NCBI GenBank assembly: GCA_004154925.1
Contig: QJNS01000707.1
Location: 1 to 64,000 of the forward strand
DNA length: 64,000 bases
Reading direction: 5' to 3'
Source of the DNA: Monosporascus cannonballus
Lineage: Eukaryota > Ascomycota > Sordariomycetes > Xylariales
The notes under the pieces: generated by a model
Told to the model about the DNA's origin: nothing
Databases searched by the model: none
Seen by the model: the letters and a program-made list of their open reading frames with translations, nothing else
Shown: positions 33,356 to 45,001 of the stretch, one piece after another
How positions within the stretch are numbered: position 1 is the stretch's first letter
Layout: every line of letters begins with the position of its first letter
Translations under genes and position numbers: made by a program

Positions 33356-34842
33356 TTACTGGACTTCCCGAACCACCTTATCTATGGCCTTGGCGACGTA
33401 GTCAACGTTCTTCGTGTTTAGGCCAGCCATGCTGATACGGCCATTCTTGGTCATGTAGATATGCGCGTCTTCTCTGATCTTCAAGACCTGGGCCTCCGTC
33501 AAGCCGGTAAAACTGAACATGCCGATCTGATCGGTGATATGGTTCCAGGTACCCGGCGTCCCAAGTTCCTCTAGCTTGGATCGTAATGACTTACGCATGC
33601 TAATGATACGCCCGGACATGGTGCGCAGGTTATCCTCCCACTCGGCGAAGAGCGAGGCGTCATTCATAACGGTGCTGGCGATACGGGCGCCATATAGGGG
33701 AGGGTTTGAAATCTCGGATCGTTGCAAGATAGCAAGCTGAGAAGCGATGCGGGTGATGGCATTCTCGGCGTCCGGGGCCGGGCTGGTAACGACGTGAAAA
33801 CACCCAGCTCGCTCACCGTACAGACCAAAGTTCTTGGCGAAACTCTGAGCCACTACCAGCTCAAAACCCTGTTCGACGAAGTACCTGACGGCCGCATTGT
33901 CTTTAGACAGGTCACCGGACGCGAAACCCTGGTAAGCTGTGTCGAAGAAAGGGAAGTGGCTCTTCTGACGCATTATCGCGGCGATCTCTATCCACTGGGC
34001 GAGGGTAGGGTCGACACCTGTTGGGTTATGTGCACAGGCATGGAGTAGGATGATAGACCGATCGGGAGCTCCGAGCAGGGCAGACTTCATGCCCTCGAAG
34101 TCCAGACCTTTCGTATCCTTGGAAAAGTAGGGGTACTGGGCAATAGGAATGCCCACATTGGTGAAGATCTGATTGTGATTTGCCCACGTCGGGTTCGAGA
34201 GATAGACCTTCTTGGTGCCAGGGTAGAATCTAGAGAGGAACAGGGCACCGAGATGGACAGCACCGGTACCGGAGATAGTTTGCATTGACGTTACTCGCTT
34301 CTCCTTGATCGCCGGAGAGTCGGCACCACCCAAGATTAGTTCGGCGGCCTTGCTAGTAAAGGACGGTATCCCAGCGATGGGAGCATATTCATGGTTGAGG
34401 TCAGGATCGTTCCGAAGGACCTCATCTGCCTGTGTGGGATAGAGTGGCGAGTAAGCGTGCTGAGAAGCGGCTATACATAACACAACGTAGCGAGCAGTGA
34501 ATGAGATGCGAACAGTACCTTTTTGACGACTGGTAACACCCATGGCTTCGCGTTGTCATCACGGTAGGCGCCAATACCCTAATCAGACAGCGTTCGTGTT
34601 AGCCAGTGATTTGTCCTCTTCGTAGAAGGCAAGAACTAGAAGCTATCCCATCTACCCACCAGATCGACTTTGTTGAGATCCTGGTCAGCTCTGTAAGCTC
34701 TCATAAGACCAAACAGAGGGTCTTCAGGAGCCTGGGGCACGACATCTGTCGTGAAGTTGGTGGCTGAAGGCAGCGTCATTTGTCTGGCTAGGCTTTTGAC
34801 TCTGGAAACTGACTGGCCGTGATATGAAGGATCAAATGGCAT
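33356..34842 (-). CDS. Aspartate aminotransferase, cytosolic type
   Basis: Three exons: 34842-34660, 34578-34519 and 34429-33356, giving 438 aa. Introns are 81 nt (GTGGGT...GATTAG) and 89 nt (GTACTG...CACACAG). The middle exon supplies GIGAYRDDNAKPWVLPVVKK, the conserved N-terminal arm. Family landmarks: SGTGAVHLGALFLSRFYPG, LLHACAHNPTGVDP (aspartate-binding loop), FFDTAYQGFASGDL and SFAKNFGLYGERAG, whose Lys forms the PLP Schiff base. The enzyme exchanges the amino group between aspartate/2-oxoglutarate and oxaloacetate/glutamate. The N-terminus lacks a clear mitochondrial presequence, so cytosolic (AAT2-like) location is inferred. Confidence 0.92.
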
Positions 34843-36304
34843 ATTTTGAGAGGAAAATGTGACGGAAAGTGGAGGTTTGTTGGCTTTTCAATGAAAATCA
34901 GTAGCCAAGCACAAGGTATGTTATTGTCCGTACCGCACGATGCTGTGTCAGGCCATGCAACTTGTGAGCAACGCTGCAGGGGCGCCAAGATCGACAGATT
35001 TCTGCGGGGTCCCCTCAAATTGTGGGGATGGTTTGAATGACGCTAGCGCCTATTGGCAATAGGCTTCAGGTCAAAATGCGTACGTCTACCTAGGTAACCT
35101 TATGTAAGCGTAACAGAAAGTGGGTTCGGCATCACTTTAGGGCATGATGGGGATTCACTTCCGGCCTTTGTAGCTGAGGGGCAGACGGGTAGAGGGGCAG
35201 AGCTCCGATAGCGAAGGAGCAGCGGGGTGGCGTGATTATGGAAAGTCTGGGCTAGCTTGCAGCCTTACCAGATAATGAGGTCAATCGTTCTAGACGATAA
35301 TCTCAACTTACCTATGCAATGTACCTATGCCTGGGTATGTATGTTAGACGCGGGGAGAAATCACGGAACCGCTAGGTCGAGGCGGCGTCTGCCAGAGATG
35401 TTGCTTGGAAAGGATGTGTTAACAGTTATCTGGTGGGCTTCGGCAAGCTAAGATTGGCGTTAACAAACAAGTCCTAGTACAATCAACGTAGCTCGAGTCA
35501 TATACGAAATGAGAAGACGTGGTGTGAGTTGGACATCGAATATGGGAGGTAGCTTGGATAAAGGTCTTCACAATGTAGGTGCAAGTGATTCAACCCCCTT
35601 GATGAGAATCCCATCGGGGGGAATCTGGATCGCCAGCTGCTAATTATGGAAACTTTGTTCGGCCCCCCAGCTTCCCTCGACCGAGGCTATCCGGGATGCG
35701 TTCTCCAGCACAACTCCACTACCACGTGCAGCAATCCTGCGAAGCTACACCTGCCTACCTTGAGATACGAAACACATCAGTCTACGTCACGGAGTTGGCA
35801 CCCGGTAACATGACTATTCATGTCCCTCATTCTTCTGGTGGGTATATATGTTGGACAGTTTCAGCCTTCTTATTGCAACTTCGTAGCTCTCGTCGAAAAG
35901 GCCGAATTTCCGACCCGGATCCGAAGCCCGATGACGCCCCAAAACCGAGCTTGCTTCTCTTTACCATTCACCCTATCTAACCTTTCCCACCTAAGCGATG
36001 GAAGCGATGTCATGTCGTTTGTTCCACTTCCGAGTATTTCTCTTCTTGGGTAGAGTAGAATGCCACAAGTCGACTCTCGTGGTATAGTTAGACTTTCCAG
36101 CTTTGTTTTTTTTTCCTGTCTCATTTCATTCCCCCCCTCTTCTCTTACTCATTGAATTTAAGCTAGACTTTGGAGGTAAGCCCTAAAAAGCTTAGTAGAT
36201 ACCTTTCATATGCAAAACCGCCAATCATGCTTCCTAGTCCCAGGTCCAACTTGACTACCTACGAGCAACAAGAGATAGTTGATGTGTAGAATGGACAACA
36301 ACAA
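34843..36304. other. 1.46-kb intergenic region aminotransferase to ufe1 3' end
   Basis: Holds the aminotransferase promoter. No coding or structural feature is supported; open frames are short and compositionally random. Confidence 0.5.
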
Positions 36305-37472
36305 TCATATTATGAGATCCCACACTATTAAGAATGCACACAGCCCGCACGTGGCAAAGAATGTATACTTGGCCGGACTTGGCTTCTGAGTCACCTTCTT
36401 CAGCTGTTTGTTCCCTCCGCCTACATTCTCCGTTGTATGTATAGAGTCGGCTACTAGCGAGTCGATATGTGCAGATTGAGTTGCAAGATTGTCGACAAGC
36501 TGTGTTTGCAGCTCCGAAATCTCGATAAGCGACTTCTGTGCCGTCCTAAGTGCGGTCAGTGGAGGAACTCTGAGTCCGATCTTTGCCTACACACACCTGA
36601 CCTGGTCCAATGTGCTCTCGTAATGTTTGAGCATCTCCTTGTTATCTTGTTCAAACATCTGAACCTGCTCTTGCGTCAAACCCTCGGCTGGATTATAAGA
36701 CGGTGTCGCTTCCTGAGACGCTGCTTGGCTCGATGCCGTTGCTTTGTAGTCTGCCGAGCTGCTGCTCTCGTATGTACTCTGTAGTGAAGCCATATCGGGC
36801 CCTTGTGCCTTGGCCAGCACGCTCCTGCTCTTTTCCATCTCTCTTGTTATCCGGATTTCCATCATGTTCTGTTGCGCCTCAACACACTCTTGTAGCCGCT
36901 GTCGTAGAAACCACAGTATGCTCTCCCTATGCGTGCTGATAGTCGTCTCGCCCTCCTCTGCCGCGACATGTTCAGCAGATTTGCTCGATGGGCCGCCGCC
37001 GGCCGCCCATGCTCTCGCGAGATTTAGGCCACGTCCATATTTCTTGTTGATCAAGGTGAGCGCTGTCTCGTGTCTGACCTGCTCCGCATCCGCCATGTTT
37101 CGTATGCTCCCATTTAGTGTCCTCAGCATCTGTTTCATCTGCGCATCGATCTCCTCGCGCTCGCGGTCTGACAAGGGCCGTGACTGTTGGCCATTATGTG
37201 TGGAGCGGATCAGGTGCCGCCGCGGTTGTGCTGTGGAAAGATATGACTGTCGAATGTTTCTAAGGTCGGCATGCAGAGATGCAATATTCGTTCTCTGGCA
37301 TATCCAGGTCAATAACTCAGTCGCCCAAAAGGGAGAATTCGCTCGAACTAACTATCTTGTAAGCTTCTTGTAGAAAATCATCCAGATTGTCTACGCTGAA
37401 GCTCCTATTGTTCAGGGGAGGAGCTTCATGGCTTTTGAGAATGCCATTGAAAATTGGCGTAATATCAGTCAT
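36305..37472 (-). CDS. ufe1: ER t-SNARE Ufe1 / syntaxin-18
   Basis: Three exons: 37472-37353, 37294-36597 and 36545-36305, giving 352 aa. Introns are 58 nt (GTTAGT...TGCCAG) and 51 nt (GTGTGT...CTTAG). The first exon reads MTDITPIFNGILKSHEAPP and joins at ...EAYKI to RTNIASLHADLRNIRQSYL, the syntaxin-18 N-terminal helix. The SNARE motif (LTQEQVQMFEQDNKEMLKHY; then VRTAQKSLIEISELQTQLVD) spans the second junction. It is followed by a single C-terminal membrane anchor, YTFFATCGLCAFLIVWDLII. Ufe1 is the ER-resident SNARE for retrograde Golgi-to-ER fusion. An acceptor 6 nt closer (CACAG) exists but breaks the heptad frame, so CTTAG was chosen. Confidence 0.92.
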
Positions 37473-38483
37473 TGTTCAGCCTTTCAGTAAGTCGCTATTG
37501 CATGATAAGCGCTTCGTTGCCCTGTGGAATGGAGGTGTCAGTGGGTTTCCCGAAACCAAATTCGTGGAGCTGCAACTTGTCAATTCCTCATTTGGGACTT
37601 CCGTTTGGCGGCCGATTGTGAGGCCCTTCGCACTTCGTAGGTCATGCTTGAATCCAATTGACAAGTGACCACGCATTATGCAGCCACAAGACTGTGTGGC
37701 TAAAGCGTGCTGCGGCTTGTTTAGGCAAATGAACAAGGTGGTAGCAGATAGCGTCCACTTTAAATTCAACCATCGTTTGCTTTGGGCCCCTATGACCTGA
37801 GGGAAAGCAACAGGTGGTTGACACAAAAATTCGCGCGATGATCTATATGAGCTAAGATTTCATAGGGAATTCCGATGCCAAAACAGAATACATAAAAAAT
37901 TGGAAAAATGGTATCCACATAAAAGGAAATCATTGAAAACAGCCTGGAAGTTCCCGTATGCGCCTATCTGTTGAAACCAAGGAGTTATTATCCAAGGAGT
38001 TGTTGGACGGTTATTTGAGAGTGCGCAAATTTTTGTGTCAAGCACCTGAGCAACCCGACTTCCCACCGGAACTGCGCCGATACTATTTAGCTAAGCAGGC
38101 AGTTAGCTCTCTGTCAAATGCGGTGATGGGTCTGTATAAGATGATCTATCTTCGTCACTACTATACCTACAATATGGTAAGGACTGACAGGAACCCTCCA
38201 AGCCGCGCCCGACTCTAACGCCGATGCTGTTCTCCTGAGTGGAGTCAGCGAGGCGACCGTGACGGAAATAGCATGTCCAAAGCACCGGTGTAGAGTATTT
38301 TTAACAGAGACCTGTTTATTCCCGTCGCGCGTATGACGGGATCCTCTTGAACCAAGGCGAGAAGGCCCGATCTCGTGTCCATAGATACAAACCTTAAAAT
38401 ATCCTGGAACCATGCCAACCTTCAAGACAGTTTGCACTACTTCTATCCAATTACTACTCTTTAGCTCATCCGAGTGGTAATGA
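37473..38483. other. Divergent region ufe1 / MFS transporter with a small ORF
   Basis: About 1 kb. A plus-strand ORF at 37958-38218 (86 codons) has protein-like composition (LLSKELLDGYLRVRKFLC; PPELRRYYLAKQAVSSLSNA) but matches nothing I recognise. It may be a small gene or an exon fragment. The rest is promoter sequence. Confidence 0.4.
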
Positions 38484-40181
38484 ATGAGGGTGAAAAACAG
38501 CTTGAGCATACTGAAGATGGGCAACAGACTCCATCTCCGCGATTCCGAAGGATGTTTGTGTCCTCCAACCCAAGACCTAACGTTACGGGGTGCCGATTCC
38601 GTGGATACCGATCGCGATTCCGAAGATGGAGATGAGAACGGCCGTGTCGAGCCTCCGGACCTGGAGATGTTGTCCCGGATCTCGAGCGGCCCTCCGTACA
38701 GTGTGTTTTCGCCATCGATGAAGTGGTGGATTGTGGTTACGAACTGTTTCTCCGCGTTCATGTCCCCAACGACGGCCCAAATTTACTTCCCAGCCATTCC
38801 TGCATTGGCTGAAGACCTAGGAGTCTCGATTTCCAAGATCAACTTGACTCTAACAACCTATATGATATTACAGGGTCTGGCTCCTACCGTCTTCGGCGAT
38901 TTCGGTGATGTTGCCGGCAGACGTCCTGCTTTCATACTTTCGTTCACCATCTACCTAGGTGCCAATATTGGCCTTGCCCTTCAACGGGAATACGCTGCCT
39001 TGCTCATCCTCCGGATGCTTCAGAGCGGAGGCAGCAGCGGCACTCTCGCCTTGTCATATGCCGTTGTGGCAGATATCGCCCCTAGTTCCGAGAGAGGGAA
39101 GTACATGGGCATCGTCGGAGCCGGCCAGACCATGGGCCCTGCACTAGGGCCATTAATGGGAGGTATACTTTCGCAGCATCTTGGCTGGCCGTCGATCTTC
39201 TGGTTTCTGACCATTATAACCGTTGTTTGGATGATTCCGTACGTCCTGGCTGTACCCGAAACGGGGAGGAAGGTTGTCGGCAATGGCTCAGTTCCACCCC
39301 GGGGCTGGAACATGACCCTCCTTGACTACTACAGGTTCCGTCGTCGGGTCCGAGATCGATCGGCAGCTCCGAAACGGCAGAAGATTCCTGTTCCGAACCC
39401 TTTCAACACCCTCGCCATCGTTCTCCAGAAAGACATGGCTATGATCTTGTTCTACAACGCCATTCTCTATATCGGCTTCATGACGGCAACGGCCACCCTT
39501 TCCTCTCAATTTGATGAAATCTATGGTTTTGGCCAACTGCAGCTTGGGCTCTGCTATCTCCCACTGGGCGTAGGAACTACCATCGCCTCTGTCGGAGAAG
39601 GATTTATTCTTGACTGGAACTATCGCCGCGTGGCGAAGGAACTTGGTGTTAAAATAAACCGCAAACGAGGGGACGACCTAAAGGGCTTCCCCATCGAGAA
39701 AGTCCGTCTTCAAGTGATTTATCTTCAACTAGTAATTGGAACGGGTGTATACATCGGCTGGGGCTGGGCTTTGGAGATGAACGCACATGTCGCCATACCC
39801 CTGGTGCTGTCCTTTTTCATTGGTTTATGTATTACCGGAGCCTTTCAGGTGATAAATATTCTGCTTGTCGATCTTAACCCTGAATCACCTGCCACAGCCA
39901 CTGCTGCGAATAACCTGGTCCGATGCGCATTCGGAGCAGTTGCAACTGCCGTCATCGAGGATATGATTAAGGGAATGGGTCGTGGCTGGGCCTTCACATT
40001 CATCGCTCTACTCATCGCAGCTTTCTCGCCCTTGCTGTGGGTAGTACAAAAGTATGGCCCAGGATACAGGGAAGAACGAAGACAGAAGATGATACTAGCA
40101 GCAGAGAAGAAAGACGCCGGGATGAAAGGAAAGGGGAAAGAACCTACAGAGGGTGGTGTTGTTAACGGCACGCCATCTTAA
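38484..40181 (+). CDS. MFS transporter, DHA1 drug:H+ antiporter type
   Basis: Single exon, 565 aa. An acidic cytosolic N-tail of about 75 residues precedes the first membrane segment (WWIVVTNCFSAFMSP). Motif A is GDFGDVAGRRPAFI between segments 2 and 3. Motif C, GQTMGPALGPLMGGIL in segment 5, marks proton-coupled drug antiporters. A long charged central loop (DYYRFRRRVRDRSAAPKRQK) splits two six-helix halves. A second Met (MGNRLHLRDSEG) 11 codons in is an equally good start. It likely exports xenobiotics or metabolites across the plasma membrane; substrate is unknown. The RIP-damaged transposon cluster begins about 460 bp after its stop. Confidence 0.88.
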   Translation: MRVKNSLSILKMGNRLHLRDSEGCLCPPTQDLTLRGADSVDTDRDSEDGDENGRVEPPDLEMLSRISSGPPYSVFSPSMKWWIVVTNCFSAFMSPTTAQIYFPAIPALAEDLGVSISKINLTLTTYMILQGLAPTVFGDFGDVAGRRPAFILSFTIYLGANIGLALQREYAALLILRMLQSGGSSGTLALSYAVVADIAPSSERGKYMGIVGAGQTMGPALGPLMGGILSQHLGWPSIFWFLTIITVVWMIPYVLAVPETGRKVVGNGSVPPRGWNMTLLDYYRFRRRVRDRSAAPKRQKIPVPNPFNTLAIVLQKDMAMILFYNAILYIGFMTATATLSSQFDEIYGFGQLQLGLCYLPLGVGTTIASVGEGFILDWNYRRVAKELGVKINRKRGDDLKGFPIEKVRLQVIYLQLVIGTGVYIGWGWALEMNAHVAIPLVLSFFIGLCITGAFQVINILLVDLNPESPATATAANNLVRCAFGAVATAVIEDMIKGMGRGWAFTFIALLIAAFSPLLWVVQKYGPGYREERRQKMILAAEKKDAGMKGKGKEPTEGGVVNGTPS

Positions 40182-40637
40182 CATAGATCTCGGATTTGTA
40201 AGGCCATAATTGCAGAGGATACAAGATACAAAGGGAAACTTCGTATAGGAAATAGGAGAGTAGTTTCGATAGACTTGCTTTAACATTAGATTATTACCTT
40301 CGTGTAACCTAGGGGGGTTGTAACCTAGGGGGGTTGCTTTTTTTAACACTACCCTGCGACAATATTGTCTCTTAGCACCAATTATCCCAATAATTAATTG
40401 ATGGAATTAGTGTGGGCATCCGGGGGAACATTGGAAACCTCTTGCATTGTCATGACGCAAGAGACCAACCCTTACGAGTTATTCTTTTGCCATGAAGACG
40501 TTGGAGTCGAGGTTATCTCCATTCAGGCTGCACTGGTCGTTCTTACGTATATTGCATTTATACCGGGTAAATGCATACAACTCCTGCTCCACTATACCCA
40601 TCAACACCTCATCAAGTTAGGTACTATCCTTGGTCCT
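40182..40637. other. 3' flank of the MFS gene up to the transposon cluster
   Basis: No gene supported. It contains the 16-bp tandem duplication listed separately. Confidence 0.55.
40304..40335. repeat. Perfect 16-bp tandem duplication
   Basis: GTAACCTAGGGGGGTT occurs twice in direct succession at 40304-40319 and 40320-40335, just after the MFS gene. Confidence 0.95.
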
Positions 40638-40639
40638 TA

Positions 40640-40684
40640 GAGCGGTGCACGTACCAATGCACACCCCCCCATTTGCACACCCTA
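40640..40684 (+). repeat. Left TIR of element 2
   Basis: 45 bp, an exact inverted copy of 43123-43167. Confidence 0.95.
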
Positions 40685-40799
40685 AGCTGGGCCCACCCCG
40701 GAGAACAAATTGTTATTTTACAGCCCAATTCACTAGCTATTCATACAGAAGTGGCTCTTTTATGATAACTTACACCGGGAGCTTCATGGTTATCATGAG

Positions 40800-43038
40800 A
40801 TTCAGGGAAATCCTTCGCCATGGCGTTAAGGGATTTCCTTTTGGCGGTCAACTTCGCCTGCCGTTCCTTAAGGCTATTCCTAAACTCCTATATATCCTGC
40901 CACTTTGCGTAACGCCTATTAGGGTCCGTTATCTTGACTTTTTTCCTGGGTACGGGCGTTAAAGCTTTTATTTCGAAGTTTTTTTTGCGAAATTAATACT
41001 TTAAGCCCGCGATTTTTGCGGTTTGGAGGTTAATAGTTTTTCCAGCCTTATTGATTAGGGTTCTAAAGTCGCGTTTAATTTCATCCAGCTCGTTTTCCAG
41101 CTTCCTCGACTGGCGCTTTAGGTTATGGCTTTGTTTCGGGGTAAAGAATACGTCTTGGGATTGCTCCTGACGGTCCTTCTTCTTGGGGGTAGTCGGCCGA
41201 CGGTTGATGTCAATTAGCCTTGGGTTTGATAGGACCTTTTTAGGGTCGAATGGTACAACTCCCGCCCGGAGGAAGCTTGACCGGATATTGGATAAGGTAA
41301 TGTGATGGGGCTGTATGGAGCCCTATTATGGAGCACCGGACAAACGCCGGTACCAAGCAGCACTAGCGCAGCGCCTTATATGCGAACACACACAACTGTA
41401 TTTTCATCTTCCCTTTCTTTTCTCTTTAGCTAGAAAATAAACTCTCATTGGCAACTGATTGCAGACCGCTCAGGTGAAGCCTTTTACAGGTAAAGGCCTT
41501 TAGGAAAACGTCGTAGTAAGCATTAAGAAACTTTTGCTTTGATACAGGTGCGGACGTATCATAGGATTGTTACTTACGGATATTAAGGTAATAATGGTGC
41601 TTTAACGAGGAAAATACTATAAGGTCCAACGGTTACGTTAAGTGGGAAGTGTATGAAGGTATATATATCGGTTGTATTTTGAATATATAATAGAAAAACA
41701 TAAAGGGGACCGATATATAGGTGCAGTTCTCAAACTTTCAGCATGGCTTACTGAATGTGTTAGATATAGGAGATATCCGTTGTTGTTGTATTCAGCTAAT
41801 TGCGTGCGCTCTCGCAACGCGTACAACTTTAGTATAGCTTAGGAACGGAGTATATATACTCCGTTCAGAAGGTGACCTTTCCGTATTTGGTGTGCTATAG
41901 CACACCCTGGCTAGCTGACAGAATGACCTTTTTTGATTGAATCGTACAAAGGTCGAAAATTTCGACGAATCAAAATAGTTCAGGTTTTGACCCATAATCC
42001 TTTCAGTACCGATTTCGTAGCTGAATGCTTATGTCCGTACGTTCAGCAAACTTAAAAAAAATTAATTTTAATTGGGTGCATCGCCGAGTAAGTGGATACT
42101 AACCTACAAGTAAATTTCAAAATACCTGGAGTACAAGCTCTATAATACTTTTTTGGAAAAATCTAAGTATATTTAGAATTAGCCGCCTTTGCTAAAAGTT
42201 TGAGAACTGCTCCATAGGTGGTATAACCGTTTAAAATAAGAATACGCTATTTATTTTCAGTTTGCGTTTCTGGCTGTAGAATTTCGCAAAACTATCGCAT
42301 AATTATTCTTGAATTATCCCAGCCTAACGATATGTTATTATATATCTAAGAAATAACTGTATCTGAGTACTATTAAGCCTAAAGCGATTCCTTTATAAAG
42401 ATCACAAGTGGTGATAGCCTTTCGCCGTTCCCGCATATATCTTTAAGGATAAATATCTCGGCCGTAAATTCGAACTTCTTAATTTCGGCTCTTTTGTGTA
42501 AAACGCTTCTTAAAACCCTGCCCGTATTGGATTCGCCTTTCTAAACGCCGTTCTCGTTTAGGTTGATGATATTCTTAGGCTTAACGTTTTTATTATCGAT
42601 CTTGCGGCCGAGGAATTCGTAAAAGGTTATAGCTCTTTATGGCTCGTTTTCCTTAGCTCGGAAGGATTCGAAAGCGCGTAAATCTTTAAGTGATATATCG
42701 TTATTACGATATAAAAAGCTGTCGATCTAATACTTTCTTACACCCATTATATGCCTACGAACCTTTAGGATATATGAAGCAAAATCAAAAGCTTTAACCT
42801 TTGTCGGAAAGCGCCTAGCAGCTTCTTCGTTCTTGATCCATAGGGCTAGGAAGCGTTTTTCGGAAGGTATTAGGCGTTATTGCGTTTCTTGAGCTTTGTG
42901 ACGTTTCTGTTACCCCTGTATCCTTCGTGTTAGAGTGGTTCGATCAATATCTTATTTGAGGGCTGCGCGTTTCTTCGAGAGGCCGCTTTCCACGTCTATT
43001 CCGGCTCGGGCGAGTCGATATTCGCGATCGTGATCCAT
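40800..43038 (-). pseudogene. Fot1/pogo-like DDE transposase of element 2
   Basis: Starts at 43038 with MDHDREYRLARAGIDVESG, a psq-type helix-turn-helix start. After TAA codons in place of Gln it continues with LPSEKRFLALWIKNEEAARR, KAFDFASYILKVRRHIMGVR (CENP-B-like DNA-binding region) and FYEFLGRKIDNKNVKPKNI before the DDE core, which the nested insertion and RIP have destroyed. The C-terminal part at about 41300-40990 is intact again: IRSSFLRAGVVPFDPKKVLS, then NPRLIDINRRPTTPKKKDRQ and a coiled coil. The DPKKVLS segment is characteristic of pogo-type transposases. The C-terminal boundary is approximate. Confidence 0.8.
41723..42210. mobile_element. Nested inverted-repeat (MITE-like) insertion in element 2
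   Basis: The ends are inverted repeats: GCAGTTCTCAAACTTTCAGC at 41723 and its reverse complement, with one mismatch, ending at 42210. ATAGGT lies directly before the left end (41717-41722) and three bases after the right end (42214-42219), a possible target duplication. The 488-bp interior codes for nothing recognisable. It includes two perfect palindromes, at 41844-41865 (22 bp) and 41889-41906 (18 bp). Superfamily is unresolved. Confidence 0.65.
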
Positions 43039-43122
43039 ATTCGAAGTTTGAAGCAATTCCGATAATAATTGGTTGAGTTGTTGTTGTTGTAAACAGGAAG
43101 GTGTTATTAGTTGTGGGACAGC

Positions 43123-43167
43123 TAGGGTGTGCAAATGGGGGGGTGTGCATTGGTACGTGCACCGCTC
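43123..43167 (-). repeat. Right TIR of element 2
   Basis: 45 bp, an exact inverted copy of 40640-40684. It abuts the shared TA at 43168-43169. Confidence 0.95.
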
Positions 43168-43169
43168 TA

Positions 43170-43206
43170 GTGTGGGTGACCCACCTTTGGAGTGCACCCA
43201 CCTTTG
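43170..43206 (+). repeat. Left TIR of element 3
   Basis: 37 bp, an exact inverted copy of 45002-45038. Confidence 0.95.
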
Positions 43207-43311
43207 AAGAACGAATTTTCCCCACTAGCGAATGTAGACCTTCTTCATCAATATACTGTAACTCAACAACAATTGAAGCAATTTTGAAGCAATTCGTATC
43301 AGATCTTGAAA

Positions 43312-44918
43312 ATGGGCCCTGACGATGAATACCTTATTGTTAAGTCACTTGAGGAAGTGAGGGGGGGTGCCAGGGTTAAAGATGCAGCTGAGGCTTGGGA
43401 TACCTCTGCTATAACGGTCCGGAGACGCCGGGACGGCGGTCTTACTATATAGGAAGGCTTTAAACCTTATTAACGCCTTTCAAAAGATAATAAGGATTTC
43501 GTAGTAAAGTGGATATGCGAAGAAAAAGATATAGGACGAACTTTTAATAAGGTTTAGGTCCGTCGTTTTGCTGAAGTTGTTTTGCAAAACCATAGGGACG
43601 AAAAGCCCTTAGGAAAATACTGAATTGATAACTTTATATATCGAAACCTTAATATCATAACGAAGCTTAAAAGGCAGTTCGATTCCTTTAGGGCGAAAAA
43701 TACCCAGGAAAATGCCCTTTAACGGTATTATAAGGCCCTAGAACATGTTATCCGTAAGAAAAAGATTAAGCTAGGAAGGATTACGAATATAGATGAGCAT
43801 AACGTTTAAAAAGGTAAATCCTGTAGTAAGAAGGTTCTGGGTAACGTTTTTAAAGGTTACGCCGAATTGAAAGTGTTTAAAGAAATAAATTGGGCTTTTA
43901 TTTTCGAAGCAGTTATTTCGGCAGGCGAAACGTTAATTCTAATAATTATTTTTAAAGAAATTATATTCCAGGGATAGTAATTTCCTGATATAATCCCTCG
44001 GTAAAAGTATAATTCGTCCCTTTCGGGATGGAGTAACGCCCGAATCGCTTTACGATAGTTTCGCGAGGTATATTTTCCGGAAACGAAACCTCCGAAAATA
44101 ACCGACGGAAAAATCCTTTTAATAAATAAATACGTTACGTACGAATCCGTTCAGCTTTAATACGAATACAAAATTAATAATGTAATATTAATTTACCTGC
44201 CGCCGTATTTTATTTACGTATTATAACCCTTAAATATAAGCGTTTTTTCCCTGTTGAAAATGGCATATTATCAAAAGACGAAAAGGTGGCAAAATTACGA
44301 TACCTTCGCGCCCCGGATAAAGCAGCGTTTTATCGAAACGTACGCCTATACGTACGATAAGGTTATTATATGGAAAAATATTTATAGCGGTTTTCGTTAC
44401 GTAAGGGTTTAGCCGTTAAATATAAATAAAATTATTAAGAACTTTAGGGTGGTCCATCCGGAGTTAAATATTCTTAGATTAGTTACTCCGATAAAAAAAG
44501 TTTTTATTAATTATTTAAAGAAATAACGTTCTTTATACCTAAAAAGAGCTAGGACCTAAAGAAATAATTTAAACATTTCGTATTTAAAGACGTCGATACG
44601 AAACGCGATTATCGGGCGTTCGTAAGGAAGGCGGGCAAAGCGTTAAATCAAAACGTTGAAGTTATTACCGCTTTGCAGTTCGAAAATCAGCTCCTCCGTA
44701 ACGAAAACGAATCATTAAAGCCAGTAGCGAAGAAAAAGATTAAGCCTTCGCCGGGCGAGTCATACGCTAATATTGAAGATATCTACCGAGCTCAAAGGGA
44801 AGCTAAGCAACAGCAGGCGAAGCTGGTAAAGAATCACAAGGCTCAAATGGCGTTAAAAAAGCAGGATCTATTGGAGAGTGCGCCTACTGTATTAGAGCAT
44901 ATGCGCGACCCTTCATAA
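43312..44918 (+). pseudogene. Fot1/pogo-like DDE transposase of element 3
   Basis: Opens at 43312 with MGPDDEYLIVKSLEEVRGGA, then RVKDAAEAWDTSAITVRRRR (psq-type helix-turn-helix), and stops at 43450. The middle is A+T-rich with many TAA/TAG codons. The last 81 codons (44673-44918: MQFENQLLRNENESLKPVAK, then an IEDIYRAQREAKQQQAKLVK coiled coil) are intact and match the C-terminal tail of Fot-type transposases. Start and end are not in the same frame, so at least one indel is present besides the point changes. Confidence 0.85.
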
Positions 44919-45001
44919 CATTTAATTACATTGTTTTATATGGCGTTTTGTGTGTAAATTTATGCATGGGTGGTGTTGTTGAGGGTCAGGGAGTGTTCTC
45001 C

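Larger units (their letters stand above)
40640..43167. mobile_element. Element 2: RIP-damaged Fot1/pogo-type transposon
   Basis: Perfect 45-bp terminal inverted repeats (40640-40684 and 43123-43167), starting GAGCGGTGCACGTACCAATG and including a run of seven C. TA duplications flank at 40638-40639 and 43168-43169. The element is 2528 bp and contains a nested inverted-repeat insertion of about 0.5 kb, leaving about 2.0 kb, typical of Fot1. Its transposase is on the minus strand. The ends and terminal coding parts are nearly normal in base composition, while the centre is strongly A+T-shifted. Confidence 0.92.

Noticed and set aside
38114..38761. Minus-strand ORF overlapping the MFS start (215 codons)
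   Set aside because: It overlaps the N-terminus of a clear transporter gene and shows no domain.
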